NCBI GenBank assembly: GCA_029582155.1
Contig: CM055897.1
Coordinates: 15,552,482-15,616,481, forward strand
Reading direction: 5' to 3'
From: Panopea generosa
Taxonomy: Eukaryota; Mollusca; Bivalvia; Adapedonta; Hiatellidae
DNA: 64,000 nt
This document shows positions 12,391-23,941 of the stretch, piece by piece. How positions within the stretch are numbered: the stretch's first letter is position 1; every line of letters starts with the position of its first letter. The translations under genes were made by a program, and so were the position numbers. The notes under the pieces were generated by a model. It searched no databases, had not been told where the DNA came from, and was given only the letters and a program-made list of their open reading frames with translations.

Positions 12391-14610
12391 TTAATTCACT
12401 TTTGTGCAATATGTATTGAAATACAGTTTTGTGCAATATGTACCATAATACAGTGTTGTTTTTTTAAATATGAATTGCAATACAGAGTTTTGCAATATGT
12501 AATGTAATACACTTTTGTGAAATATGTATTGTATTACAGTTTTGTAAAATATGTATCGTAATACAGCGTTGTTGTTTTTAAATATGAAAACGCAATATAA
12601 AAGTTTTGCAATATGCAATGTAATACAGTATTGTGCAATATGTAGTGTAATACAGTTTTGTACATTATTAATTGTAATACAATTTTGTACAATATGTATT
12701 GTATACAGATTAATACAATATATATCGTAATACAGTGTTGTTTTTTATATATGAATTATAATACAGTTTTTTGCAATATGCTTACAAACAGTTTCGTACA
12801 ATATGTAGTGTAAACAGTTATGTACAATATGTAGTGTATACAGTTATGTACAATATGTAGTGAAATACAGTTATGTACAATATGTAGTGTTATACAGTTA
12901 TGTACAATATGTAGTGTATACAGTAATGTACAATATGTAGTGTAAAACAGTTATGTACACTATGTAGTGTATACAGTAATGTACAACATGTAATGTATAC
13001 AGTTTTGTACATTGTTTATTGTAATACAGTTATGTACAATATGTAGTGTTATACAGTTATGTACAATATGTAGTGTATACAGTAATGTACAATATGTAGT
13101 GTAAAACAGTTATGTACACTATGTAGTGTATACAGTTATGTACAATATGTAGTGTATACAGTTTTGTACATTATTTATTGTAATACAGTTATGTACAATA
13201 TGTAGTGTAATACAGTTTTGCACATTATTTATTGTAATACATTTATGTACAATATGTAGTGTAATACTGTTTTGCACATTATTTATTGTAATACAGATAT
13301 GTACAATATGTAGTGTTATACAGTTTTGCACATTATTTATTGTAATACAGTTATGTACAATATGTAGTGAAATACAGTTTTGCACATTATTTATTGTAAT
13401 ACAGTTATGTACAATATGTAGTGTAATACAGTTATGTACAATATGTAGTGTAATACAGTTATGTACAATATGTAGTGTAATACAGTTATGTACAATATGT
13501 AGTGTATACAGTTATGTACAATATATAGTGTAATACAGTTATGTACAATACATAGTGTATACAGTTATGTACAATATATAGTGTAATACAGTGTTGTTTT
13601 TTTAAATATGAATTGCAAAACAGTGTTTTGCAATGTGCAATGCAATACAGTTTTGTGCAATATATAGTGTAATACAATTTTGTACAATATGTATTGTAAA
13701 CAGTTTTATACAATATGTATCATTATACAGTGTTTATTTTTTAAGTATGAATTGCAATACCATGTCTCGCAATATGCAATGTAATATGGTTTTGTGCAAT
13801 ATGTAGTGTAATACAGTTTTGTACATTATTTATTGTAATACAGTTATGTACAATATGTATTGTATACAGTTTTGAGCAATATGTATCATAATACAGTTTT
13901 ATGCAATGTGTATTGTATTACAGCTTTCTGACATATGTATTATAATACAGCTTTCTGCAATATACATTATAATACACTTTGTATTACAGTTTAGTACAAT
14001 TTGTAATATATTTATGTGCAATATGTAACACAATAGTTTTACACAATATGCATTGTAAAAGTTTTGTGCAATACATCTGTCATAGTTCTGTGCAATATGT
14101 AATGTAATATAATTTTACGCAATATGCACTGTTATAGTTTTGTGCAATATGTATTGTAAAACAGTTTTTGTGCAATATGTACTGCAACACATTTTATGCA
14201 ATATGCATTATAATACATGTTTGTACAGATATGTAATGTAATGTAATACAAACACAGTTTTGTGCAATATGTAATGAAATACATTTTTGCAATATCTAAT
14301 GTAATACAGATTTGTGCAATATATAATGTATGAAGTTTTGTGCAATGTGCATTGCAACAGTTTTGTGTAATATGTAATGCAATACAGGATTGTACAATAT
14401 GTAATGTAATACAAATACATTTCTGTGCTTTTTGTAATGTAATAGTTTTTTTGCAATTTGTAATAAAATACATATTTGTGCAATTTGTAAGGTATGAAGT
14501 TTTGTGCAATGTGCATTGTAACAGTTTTGTGTGATATGTAATGCAATACATGTTTGTACAATATGTAATGTAATACATTTATGTGCAATATGTATTGAAA
14601 TACAGTTTCA
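12390..14610. repeat. AT-rich ~27-bp minisatellite
   Basis: Degenerate tandem copies of a unit with core tgtacaatatgtagtgtaat and acagttatg fill 2.2 kb. Periods range from about 24 to 29 bp, and 54-bp dimers occur (13120-13400). A longer module with ttgttttttt and aaatatgaattgcaatac recurs near 12455, 12565, 12735, 13590 and 13730, so the array has a mosaic higher-order structure. Units become more diverged after 13900. Long open frames on both strands come from the repeat and are not considered genes. Confidence 0.92.
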
Positions 14611-15415
14611 TGCCATGTGATAAACCAAACATGTTACAAAGTCATAGATTGTAAAATATATAAGGTGAGAACCACATCTATTGGCAGAAACCAAGCTGGT
14701 ACCTCCAATATATCTGAAGTTTGAGACAGCCCTTTCCTAGGTTAAAAAAACAACAGCATAATTAATTATACACAACCAAAGAATGTGACCATGACCATGA
14801 AGGAGGGAAAGAATTTTGGGCATAATACATCTCTTAATGCATTTTATTTGAATGTACAATTCTTCAAAGTAACAGCAAAGGCTAAAAGTGTCATCTTAAT
14901 CCAGAGATCTTTGGAATGACACATTGTAAACAATACAATTCAAGGCTTCTATTTGTTTGTAGAGCAACATCTAATTGAGATATGTTAGGTTATAAGCTGA
15001 CTTTTAAAACTATAAAAACAAACTTGAATATTTGACACAAAAGTGATCACACTCCCAGAGAATTAAAGAAGGCTGGCTGGCTGATATTCAGCTTCGATGT
15101 TTTTGTCAAAACTTTAAAGAATGATTCTGATAGCAAAAAAGAGACATAGCTCTGATTACTGATTGAAAAGCATATTACTTGCCACATTGTTGGTCATATA
15201 TGATAAAAAGTGCAAAATGTACTTTTAGTTTCATCAGTTTTGATTTGTTAGATATATAAGCACTCACTGAAACACTGATTAATATCAAAATTATTGTAAT
15301 TTTATATATTTTTTCTCAACTTAGACCAAAGCCTGTAATGGCATGCACACAACTAGACTTCACACTGATACTTCAGACAAAGTTTTAACAAAATCCAATG
15401 GGTAGTAGAGGAGAT
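14611..15415. other. Intron sequence, no feature seen
   Basis: Unique-looking AT-rich DNA. I saw no exon, tRNA-like head or terminal repeat. Confidence 0.5.
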
Positions 15416-15419
15416 AATG

Positions 15420-15722
15420 TTGATGTATGGTGTTTAGTGTCGCTTTCAACAATTTTTCAGTCATATCGCGACGGTGTCTACTTGAGACAGTATTCTGAGC
15501 ACTGTCACACTGGAATATCATGCCGCAGACACATTGTATGATACCCCACCCAGTCACATTATACTGACACCGGGCCGACCAGACCTAGAACTCTCCTCTA
15601 AATGCTGAGCGTCAAACGAGGAAGCTTCTAGTACAATTTTTAAAGTCTTTGGTATGACCCGGCCGGGGATCGAACCCATGACCTTCTGCATGCGAGGCGG
15701 ACGCTCTACCACTAGACCACGC
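15420..15722 (-). mobile_element. SINE F, copy 2 (best preserved head)
   Basis: On the minus strand the head reads gtggtctagtggtagagcg and gggttcgatccccgg, both excellent Pol III box A and box B matches. A stem/loop with loop ctcgcat suggests an Ala(CGC)-like origin by eye. No full tRNA acceptor stem is present, so this is a SINE head and not a tRNA gene. The body matches copies 1, 3 and 4. Confidence 0.9.
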
Positions 15723-15724
15723 CG

Positions 15725-16775
15725 CAGTCTTAGAGGAGATGAAGCACAGACACTATTTCTGACAAATAGACAAATGGATGTTCTAAAAAAGCTTCTTTGC
15801 ACCCAGCTGATTATTTGTGTGACTAAACAAATTTTCACCAGTCAAAAGCTGTTTTTTAAGTGTCTAAAAACAACCACATAATTTTTTTCAACTGATTTTC
15901 AACTGTCCAAAAAATTTTTTACCCTTACCACTAGACTCTTAAATACCCGTTTGTGTGTGAAGACAGATGGACAGACGGAAAGATTAACAAACTTGGTCTT
16001 TCAAAACTTTTACGGTATAAAACAATAACACTCATAATACAATTTGGCACAGAGTCGAATAATGTCACTGAATTCACTCATACAGATCACCTGCAAGTCT
16101 CCAATGATCTTCATCAACACAAATCAATAACTTTTTTTTTAAATGAACAGCAATTAAAAGTTAATTGTTACAATTCAAGAAAGTTACAGGCCCTCATCCA
16201 TTGGTTCAGTTTTCCTACTAATTGGAACTCTTCATTAAGCAAGTTAAAGGTAGTGTGTCAGTTATTTTCCTGTTTTAGTTTTGGAACTGACAAACAGCAT
16301 TATATGTTCCCACTAGGCCCTTATCACCATACAGAATTTTATTTAAAAAAGCCAAAACAAAAAACTGGAAAGGAATTTTCTAACTTGGCATACAAACCAA
16401 GTTAAACTGCAAAAAATGACATGATATTGTAAGAACCATAACTAATTTAATAAAATAACTTACAATAATAAATTAAAATCAACATTTATACACTCAACTA
16501 ATGAATATTTAGACCACTTCTTATTACACTGAAGGTCACTATTAAACAGTTTATCTAATATATTTGAGGAGTAAAACTCTCTGTTTGACAGTTGTCCGCC
16601 ATATTTGTTGTTGTTGTTAAAAGTATCGATAACTGAGTTATGTTATTCCTATGCATTTGTCTATTGTCATACCAGTTGATGAGTATTGCTGTGTAAATCT
16701 TACAGTTATTTATATAACTATTGTAGACAGATTGCATATTTATATAAAGAGATTTAATAAACAACATGTGGATTA
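15725..16775. other. Intron sequence, no supported feature
   Basis: A 150-codon open frame lies at 15953-16405 on the plus strand. Its translation resembles no known family and spans a T9 run, so I do not call it a gene. The start of that frame (acagatggacagacgg) resembles the end region of the Helitron-like elements, so some of it may be decayed repeat. Confidence 0.4.
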
Positions 16776-16784
16776 GAGGTCACG

Positions 16785-17230
16785 GTGATCGTCTGAACCG
16801 GTCTCACTTTATGGTAACTTTCATGAAAGCGAGACCTTTATTCATAAACCATTATTATATTCTTGTTATGACGAAATTGCTGAAAGTTTATACTAATTGC
16901 AATATTGTGTATTTTAACTCACGTTACATGTTTACTTTAGTTGAATATCAAGGGCTGCTGACTTTTGACAGGTCCGGTGAGGAAGTGCTCTCAGTCAGAC
17001 TTGCACGGTTCACCAGACTCGATAGCGATTGGTTGTCGGTGAACCGTGCCTGTTCTGATTGGTTAGCCCAGCTGCTGGGCTCCTCCGACTCCTCAGCTGT
17101 TGGTCGTATCAGGTCAGGTGGACATTTCCAAGAGGTTATAGATAAGAGCTTGGCTCTCATTTGGGGACTTTCCATGTAAGCAAAGAGGGCAACCCGCAAT
17201 TGCTATAAACAAAAACTCAGGTCACCGGGA
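16785..17230. promoter_or_regulatory. GC-richer island with CCAAT, kappaB-like site and hairpin
   Basis: This stretch is visibly richer in GC than its surroundings. It has an exact 12-bp inverted repeat at 17003-17014 and 17038-17049 (gcacggttcacc/ggtgaaccgtgc), GATTGG (reverse CCAAT) motifs near 17026 and 17058, and GGGGACTTTCC at 17163-17173, which equals the classic kappaB core. It is followed by a possible splice donor, gtaagc, at 17176. It may be an intronic promoter or enhancer or an old element, and function is not shown by sequence alone. Confidence 0.3.
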
Positions 17231-17663
17231 GTTTTTGAATCTCCGGGGTTATATATAAATTCAATTACATATCTTAGAGATCTTGCAGGTAGATCATCAT
17301 TACAACATAAAGTAAATTTAAATAGCTGGTGTCCACCTGACAGATAGCAAAATATAATAACATAATTAATTATTAGATCTAAGTGCGAGAAAATAAATCG
17401 TGTTGTTGATAGATCTTAATCGGGGTTGTAAGCTTTTTATTTCCTGTTTACGGTTGGTGGTACCTTACAATATTCCTGCTTAAAATTTGCAATACATTCT
17501 GGGATGTATCATAATTATGACCCGTGTCAATTTGATTTTGTTTGATTCACCATATTGATTATGTCACCATGTAATAATTCTTATAGTACAGTAATATGGT
17601 ATAATTATTACACGGTTACAATTACGTCACGATTATTGTTCTGGTTCATCTTAGAAAGCTGTT
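17231..17663. other. Intron sequence, no feature seen
   Basis: AT-rich, no recognised repeat or exon. Confidence 0.45.
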
Positions 17664-17972
17664 GTTGTATGATGTTTAACATTGCATTCAAAAAATTTTC
17701 AGTTATTTTGCTACAATGTCTACTTGAGACTGTATTCTAAGTGCAGCCACACTAGAGTATCATGCTGCAGACGCATGGTATGAAATCCCAGCCAGTCACG
17801 TTATACTGACTTCCGGCCAACCAGACCAAGAATTATCCTCTTAATGCTGGGCAGCAAGCAAGAAAGCATTTAATACCATTTTTCAAGTCTTTGGTACGTC
17901 CTGGCCGAGAATCGAACTCACAATCTTCTGCATGCATTGCCGAAGCTTTAAGCTTACAGCACTGCTGCAGTG
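17664..17972 (-). mobile_element. SINE F, copy 3
   Basis: Same body as the other SINE F copies (tgatgtttaacattgcattc, atcatgctgcagacgcatgg, cacgttatactgac). The head region is degraded: the box B side is still recognisable (gagaatcgaactcacaatct) but the box A side is largely lost. Confidence 0.82.
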
Positions 17973-18457
17973 TATTAAAAACAACCCGAATGATGGGATG
18001 CTATAGTCAAGCAATGCATGCATAATATTGATATTTAGAATCGGGATTACTTGTCTAATTCACTATTCACTAATACTTTTTTTTATCATTTTTGGCAGAT
18101 TTGAAAATCCAAATATATGTAATGCATATTTTAGATATTTCATAATGATAATTCCATGTTTTATATTAATTTCAAACGTATTCTTATTTTCTTTTTGACG
18201 TTCATAGTGATTTTTCCTGACAAGCCGTCTTCAAAGATCCTATGTAAATTAATTGATTTGTTTGTTAGCATGTATAATATTATAATAGAGGACGACATCA
18301 AAGGGAAAAGACTGAAAATTGTTCCATCTGTGTTTCATCTCTAATGATTAATATTATTATGGTATATACATGTAATATAATATTAATAAGATAGTGGACC
18401 AAGCAAAGGGACAAGTTACGGTATAATGATGCTATTCAAAGTTAACAACAAAAACAG
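17973..18457. other. Intron sequence, no feature seen
   Basis: AT-rich, no recognised exon or repeat. Confidence 0.45.
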
Positions 18458-18625
18458 TGGGGTGATAGTGAAGTGCAAAGAGTGTTGGCTGCTCAAGCTC
18501 CAGGTTGTGGGTTTGATCCCCAGCTCAAACTATTGTTTTTTAAAAAAATAATACTCAGAACTAGTTCTACTTGGGAAGCCGAGTCGGGAACATTGATATT
18601 GAGCTCAAATAAAATAAGTATAATT
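18458..18625 (+). mobile_element. SINE B, copy 1
   Basis: The tRNA-like head reads ggggtgatagtgaagtgcaa (box A region, degraded) and aggttgtgggtttgatcccc (box B). The body shows atactcagaactagttctac and gggaagccgagtcggga, ending in caaataaaataagtataat. It matches the copies at 22045, 35792 and 49017. Confidence 0.85.
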
Positions 18626-19074
18626 TAAACCTAACTTACAACAAAAACGGCATTTCTGTGTATCGACGCTTTATTAATATGGTATATCTATTACCAACAG
18701 ACAAGCGGACAACAATGACCAGATCAAGGAGGCAATTGAATTATTGTTTAAAATCTGAGCAGCTTCCCTACAGCATATAACATGCTATATAATGTCTTGT
18801 TTCCCTCTCTCTCTCTTCCCTATCTCAGCATGGAATCGCAGCATCTTATGAATATGCAAAGTCAGGACTGGGTTTGTATGGATCATTGACCAGATAAAGC
18901 TCGCTTCAAACAATCCAACATCAGTTTGAAATATTGGAAACTGGGACATCATCCAGTTTGTTTAAAGTCATTTATATCAACCGTATGCATATTTGTAGAG
19001 AGCGACCATAATTGTTCAGCATCTTAGACAAGGGTTGTTTTTCAAGTAGAATGCTTCAATTTAGTCACTTCTTA

Positions 19075-19266
19075 TTTATTTTAGCTTATTTGCAAAGAAA
19101 GCTCAAAGCTTATATGAACAGCTCTTGGGTCAGATTCCTGGGCAGAATTAGAACCTAGTTGTTTTTGAGATGCATTATACTGTTGAGCTGGGTATTGAAC
19201 CAGCAACCTCTAGTTTGAGCAGACAACACTTTATAAATAAAAATGACGCTAAATATTCAATCAATC
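19075..19266. mobile_element. SINE B (minus) fused to a SINE C tail (plus)
   Basis: Bases 19075-19235 are a SINE B on the minus strand (ttagcttatttgcaaagaaa, gtattgaaccagcaacctct). Directly after it comes atgacgctaaatattcaatc with further aatc units, which is the 3' end of SINE C on the plus strand without the rest of that element. This is either a nested or chimeric insertion or a recombination junction. Confidence 0.72.
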
Positions 19267-20205
19267 AATCATCAAGAGGGGCCTTGATCTAAGCGAATCC
19301 AGAGAATTGATGTCACAGTATAATATGGGGACAACAAAATTATCACTGCCAGCTAGATTCTTCCTCATAGTTTTTTAAATGTTGTATTAACAATACCATC
19401 GTCGAATACCCAGGGGTGTCAATTCGGATACAATCCATCCATCACACTCGGGAAATTATGCTAGCTCTGTGTCGTTTTATTTGAACAGAACAGAACAAAA
19501 TACAGCTAATGTTTAAAACGTCTTATCAAAATGGCATTTGCACGAAACTACCATTGCGATTGGATAACATTCCCTTCACGAAATCGTGAAGGAACTAATC
19601 ATATAGTTGCATCGTGGCTTGGTAGAAATGACACAAAGCTAGTGTAATATCCCACGGGTATCCGACTATGCAACAATACATGCACAATCCGGTTATTTTT
19701 GGGAGCAATCGAGTTTGAAAATGTATAAGGTTGTTTCTGAAAGGTTATTTGAGGTTTCAGACGCGTGAAAAACAAACATTATGCGCATTAATTACAATTT
19801 GCCTCTGATTTACCTAATTGTGGATTACCTTTGAACTTATGATTGAAAAGGATTGTGGAATATGGGGGAAGAAAACTAAATAGCATTTTTTTCCCAGCTT
19901 TATGAACCAAAGTATTAATAATGGATTTGCTTTCTGAAATTGGGCCACTCCTTAATATTTATAGTTATCAGGGCTGTTGATTGCACTTTTTTGAATGGGG
20001 TCGGGGGGCCCCTGACTTTAGGAAACTTTTTCCCAAATATTTTCTTTGTTTTTTTTTACATTTTGAAATTGGGAATTGTGTTACTTTAGATAGGGAATAA
20101 AAAGATACTATTTGCCATTGGAAATGGGGCAGAATTACAACGGCCCCAAAAAAACAATGACTCCTTTGTTTATTAGTATTATAGACAGGCCTATGGCAAA
20201 AAAGT
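19267..20205. other. Intron sequence, no feature seen
   Basis: Mostly unique-looking sequence, including a C/G-rich patch near 19995 (ggggtcggggggcccctg). No exon or repeat family recognised. Confidence 0.45.
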
Positions 20206-20210
20206 TGAAA

Positions 20211-21356
20211 CTGACCCCTGTGTAAATGTCTATATCAATACCGTAGTTGAATACTGGCCCCTGTGTAAATGTCTATATCAATACCGTAGTTGAATACGGG
20301 CCCCTGTGTAAATGTCTATATCAATACCGTAGTTGAATACTGGCCCCTGTGTAAATGTCTATATCAATACCGTAGTTGAATACTGGCCCCTGTGTAAATG
20401 TCTATATCAATACCGTAGTTGAATACTGGCACCTGTGTAAATGTCTATATCAATACCGTAGTTGAATACTGGCCCCTGTGTAAATGTCTATATCAATACC
20501 GTAGTTGAATACTGGCCCCTGTGTAAATGTCTATATCAATACCGTAGTTGAATACTGGCCCCTGTGTAAATGTCTATATCAATACCGTAGTTGAATACTG
20601 GCCCCTGTGTAAATGTCTATATCAATACCGTAGTTGAAACTGGCCCCTGTGTAAATGTCTATATCAATACCGTAGTTGAATACTGGCCCCTGTGTAAATG
20701 TCTATATCAATACCGTAGTTGAATACTGGCCCCTGTGTAAATGTCTATATCAATACCATAGTTGAATACTGGCCCCTGTGTAAATGTCTATATCAATACC
20801 GTAGTTGAATAAATGTCTATATCAATACCGTAGTTGAAACTGGCCCCTGTGTAAATGTCTATATCAATACCGTAGTTGAATACTGGCACCTGTGTAAATG
20901 TCTATATCAATACCGTAGTTGAATACTGGCCCCTGTGTAAATGTCTATATCAATACCATAGTTAAATACTGGCCCCTGTGTAAATGTCTATATCAATACC
21001 GTAGTTGAATACTGGCCCCTGTGTAAATGTCTATATCAATACCATAGTTGAATACTGGCCCCTGTGTAAATGTCTATATCAATACCGTAGTTAAATACTG
21101 GCCCCTGTGTAAATGTCTATATCAATACCGAAGTTGAAACTGGCCCCTGTGTAAATGTCTATATCAATACCGTAGTTAAATACTGGCCCCTGTGTAAATG
21201 TCTATATCAATACCGTAGTTGAATACTGGCCCGTGTAAATGTCTATATCAATACCGTAGTTGAATACTGGCCCCTGTGTAAATGTCTATGTCAATACCAT
21301 AGTTGAATACTGGCCCCTGTGTAAATGTCTATATCAATACCATAGTTGAATACTGG
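20211..21356 (+). repeat. 43-bp minisatellite, highly homogeneous
   Basis: About 27 copies of a 43-bp unit that starts ctggcccctgtgtaaatgtc and ends ccgtagttgaata. Most copies are identical. Variants are single changes (gtag/atag, cccc/cacc), loss of the tact step before ctggcc (near 20636, 20838 and 21139), and one truncated copy near 20810. No flanking SINE is recognised as its source. Confidence 0.96.
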
Positions 21357-22040
21357 CATTCTTTGATCATAAATACCATAAAACTCTTCAAACAGCTTCC
21401 ACCATGTAGAACTGACCAACAATTCAATCGAAGCAATCAAACTAGGCGATACATACAAATCGCGAAGGTAAATACTAATAACCGCAGAGCTTGTTATGAT
21501 GAATTGAAATCAGTTGCGATTATCTGGTACTGCTGATGTTTTGACATTTACATCATACAGATAGTATTGATGTCTTACTGCCTGCTCTATATTGATCAGG
21601 AAAGATCTCTACGAAAAAACCCATTGTTCATTGCTAACTCTCCAAGGAGGTGGATTTTGTTGGAAGAAATGATGTGAATCTTTTTACAGATGTGCCATTA
21701 CATTATAGCATAATGTCTTACATGGAGCAAGTGTCAGTTTTAACTCCCCACCCCCAACTTGCTAAATTTCTATATTTCTATATTGGACTATTCTATCTTT
21801 AGTTTAAGACCATTCCATTTCCATTTAGAAAGAGTGTTCATATAAGAATTCACTGATAACAAGTCAATGGCGTCATTAAATTTTGTCAGACTCCCCAAGA
21901 ATGATAAATCTGAACATTAAAATTAAAGAAAGTGCTCTTTTCTACTACATCGCGTGTTGGAGACTGCAAGTCTGTAACAGTAGTGCAATCAGAAGCATAT
22001 TTAAATAATTTAACATATGAACTAAAACAATGACTAAATC
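21357..22040. other. Intron sequence, no feature seen
   Basis: No exon or recognised repeat. A short open frame at 21303-21536 begins inside the array and has no family resemblance. Confidence 0.45.
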
Positions 22041-22044
22041 AATT

Positions 22045-22240
22045 AAGCGGGGTAGTAGTGCAGTGGATAGAGTTAGGTTCTCACACTAGAGGTTGCGGGT
22101 TCGATACCCTGTACGACCTGATGTCTGAAAAAACAACACTCAGTACTCGTTATAACCTGGAAGCAGACTTGAGAATAGTTCAAAATTATCAGCTCTGATC
22201 TTTCAATGGAGCTTAAATAAATAAGTATAAACTAAATCGA
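22045..22240 (+). mobile_element. SINE B, copy with intact boxes
   Basis: The head ggtagtagtgcagtggatag (box A) and gaggttgcgggttcgatacc (box B) is followed by the body caacactcagtactcgttat and ggaagcagacttgaga, with an aaataaataagtataaac end. Confidence 0.87.
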
Positions 22241-22394
22241 TCAGAATTAAATGAAACAATCATTCAATTAATCATACCAGTCCCTGATAATAGCAGTATA
22301 AACCACTGTATTAATGATGGCAGAAAAGTTTTAATCTAGATCAGTATTTGCGACAAATATAACTTCATCTATGACTAATGTCTATATCATATAC

Positions 22395-22463
22395 CTTTGG
22401 AACTTTTGCATATTTCCCTGTCCTTGTGTCCCTGATGATGGAAATATCCAGGGAGTCCATGTC
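22395..22463 (-). CDS. PLCB: Phospholipase C-beta, internal exon (PH domain, middle)
   Basis: A 69-bp, 23-codon exon in phase 0, with acceptor ttttacag before it and donor gtatat after it. It encodes DMDSLDISIIRD followed by TRTGKYAKVPK. From family knowledge this matches the PH-domain strand of PLC-beta with L-[DE]-[LI]-[SA]-x-[IV]-[KR]-D, then G-[RKQ]-[HY]-A-K-x-P-K, about residues 61-83. It joins in frame to the upstream exon ending RDQNK and to the downstream exon starting EGKLRE, so all three exons read as one continuous protein segment. The very small exon would be missed by a simple open-frame search. Nothing unusual is seen in the splice sites. The assignment to PLC-beta rests on the three-exon reading rather than on this exon alone. 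Confidence 0.9.
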
Positions 22464-22734
22464 CTGTAAAAGAACAATTACATCTTTAAAACACAGTACA
22501 CTGTAATTAAAACTATAGCATAGTAACATAACAGCATCTAATGGTGTATGAAAAACATTGTGACTTATTTAAAGTTTAAACAAGTAGTTAAATGAAATTT
22601 TATTTTATTAGGTGAAGCAAATAAAAAGCCATCAATGACAGCATCAAAGTCTCATTCTGGGCAGGCAAACAAACAATTAAGAAGAAATCGATAATAAAAT
22701 GCAGATATTATAAGGGTCACAGTTACTGCATGTT

Positions 22735-23290
22735 GGTCAACAGAATCTCAGAACTGCATGCTAATACACAGGAATTAAATTACTGCATGGCTGGTTGTAA
22801 ATAGCAAACAATTGCTGAAGAACTGGGGAAACTCACTGAATTACCAGCCTTAGCCGTAAATAGCATTCAATTACTGAATTTACACTTAATTGTTGAATAC
22901 TGGCAAACAGTATCTTAATACGCCATGCTCACCTAAACAGCGCCTAATTACCATGTGCTGGTCAACAGCACCTAGTTACTGAGTGCTGGTCAAAAGCATC
23001 CAATTATTCTATGCAGGAAAACAGAATGTTATTATTGCTGGTAAACAGTACTTTATAGCAGCTGTATGCTCTGAGAAGCTGTATGCTGAGAAACAGCATG
23101 GTATTACTTGATGCTGGTAAACAGCACTTAATGGTTTTATGCTGGGAAACAGCATGGTATTACATGATGCTGGTAAACAGCACTAAATGTTTTTATGCTG
23201 GGAAACTGCATGAAATAACTTGATGCTGGTAAACAGCACTTTATATATATAACTCTAACCTGGTAAATAGCATGCTATTACTACATTAAT
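22735..23290 (+). repeat. Degenerate minisatellite (aacagca core)
   Basis: Diverged tandem units with the cores tgctggtaaacagcac and gaaacagcatggtattac. They are best preserved at 23085-23260, where a roughly 57-bp double unit repeats three times, and decay to the left. It is older than the neighbouring arrays. Confidence 0.75.
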
Positions 23291-23309
23291 GTATCACAAC
23301 ATGATGCTG

Positions 23310-23615
23310 AAGCACAGTGCCGTCTGGGGCATTATGTAGCATTAACAATTGTTCAGTTATATGGCGACGGTTTTGAGTGCGGCAATACTGGATTATCATG
23401 CCACAGTCACATGGTACGATGCCCCGCCCAGTCACATTATACCGACACTGGCTTGAAAAAACCTAGAACTATCTATCCTCTTGATGATGAGCACCAAGTG
23501 AAGAAGATTTTAGTACAATTTTTCAAGTGTTTGGTACACTCGACTGGGGATCGAACCCACGACAATCCACAAGTGAGGTGAACACTCCACCACCAGACCA
23601 CCACTGTGGTTAACA
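23310..23615 (-). mobile_element. SINE F, copy 4
   Basis: Body tatggcgacggttttgagtg, catgccacagtcacatggta and cagtcacattataccgacac, with a tRNA-like head at the right end (ggggatcgaacccacgacaa; ccaccagaccacc). Diverged from copies 1-3. Confidence 0.85.
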
Positions 23616-23940
23616 TTAGTATGTCAACAAATTATCATCAGTCCATAGTATTAAACAATTCTCTCAATGGTTAAGACTTATTCATAGGAAACTATTTGAT
23701 GACATGAACTTCAGAAAAAAATACATCTGAAGTTAAATTGTATCCCTTAATGGATACAATACACTCAAAGAAAACATTTACTGAATAAAAGGAAATAAAA
23801 CTATAAAGCATACACAATACATATGTATTTCAAATTCCTACCAGAAAAGATAATATCATTGTAATATAATACTATTATTGTATGTAAAATATTTACTTCA
23901 TCTGTACTTTGTCAAACATAAAACAACTTAAATGTTCTGT
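23616..23940. other. Intron sequence, no feature seen
   Basis: AT-rich, no recognised repeat or exon. Confidence 0.45.
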
Positions 23941-23941
23941 A

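Larger units (their letters stand above)
10405..22394 (-). other. PLC-beta intron, about 12.0 kb
   Basis: Bounded by a GT donor at the 22395 exon end and an AG acceptor next to 10404. It holds three SINE F copies, a foldback element, SINE B copies, the 27-bp array and the 43-bp array, which are listed separately. 10405-10802 itself shows no feature. Confidence 0.8.

Noticed and set aside
13119-14588. Cys/Tyr/His-rich frames of 75-148 codons on the minus strand
   Set aside because: They follow the ~27-bp repeat period (a multiple of three) and have no independent coding evidence.
15654-15722. tRNA gene (Ala-like) on the minus strand
   Set aside because: Boxes A and B are good, but no matching acceptor stem exists and the sequence continues into the SINE F body.
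15953-16405. 150-codon plus-strand open frame
   Set aside because: No family motif, crosses a T9 run, and starts in text like a decayed Helitron-type end.
16948-17199. Ser-rich 83-codon minus-strand frame in the GC-richer island
   Set aside because: No homology recognised; the composition follows from local GC content and the hairpin.
20211-21356. CRISPR-like array
   Set aside because: Units are directly adjacent with no variable spacers, and the sequence is eukaryotic intron.
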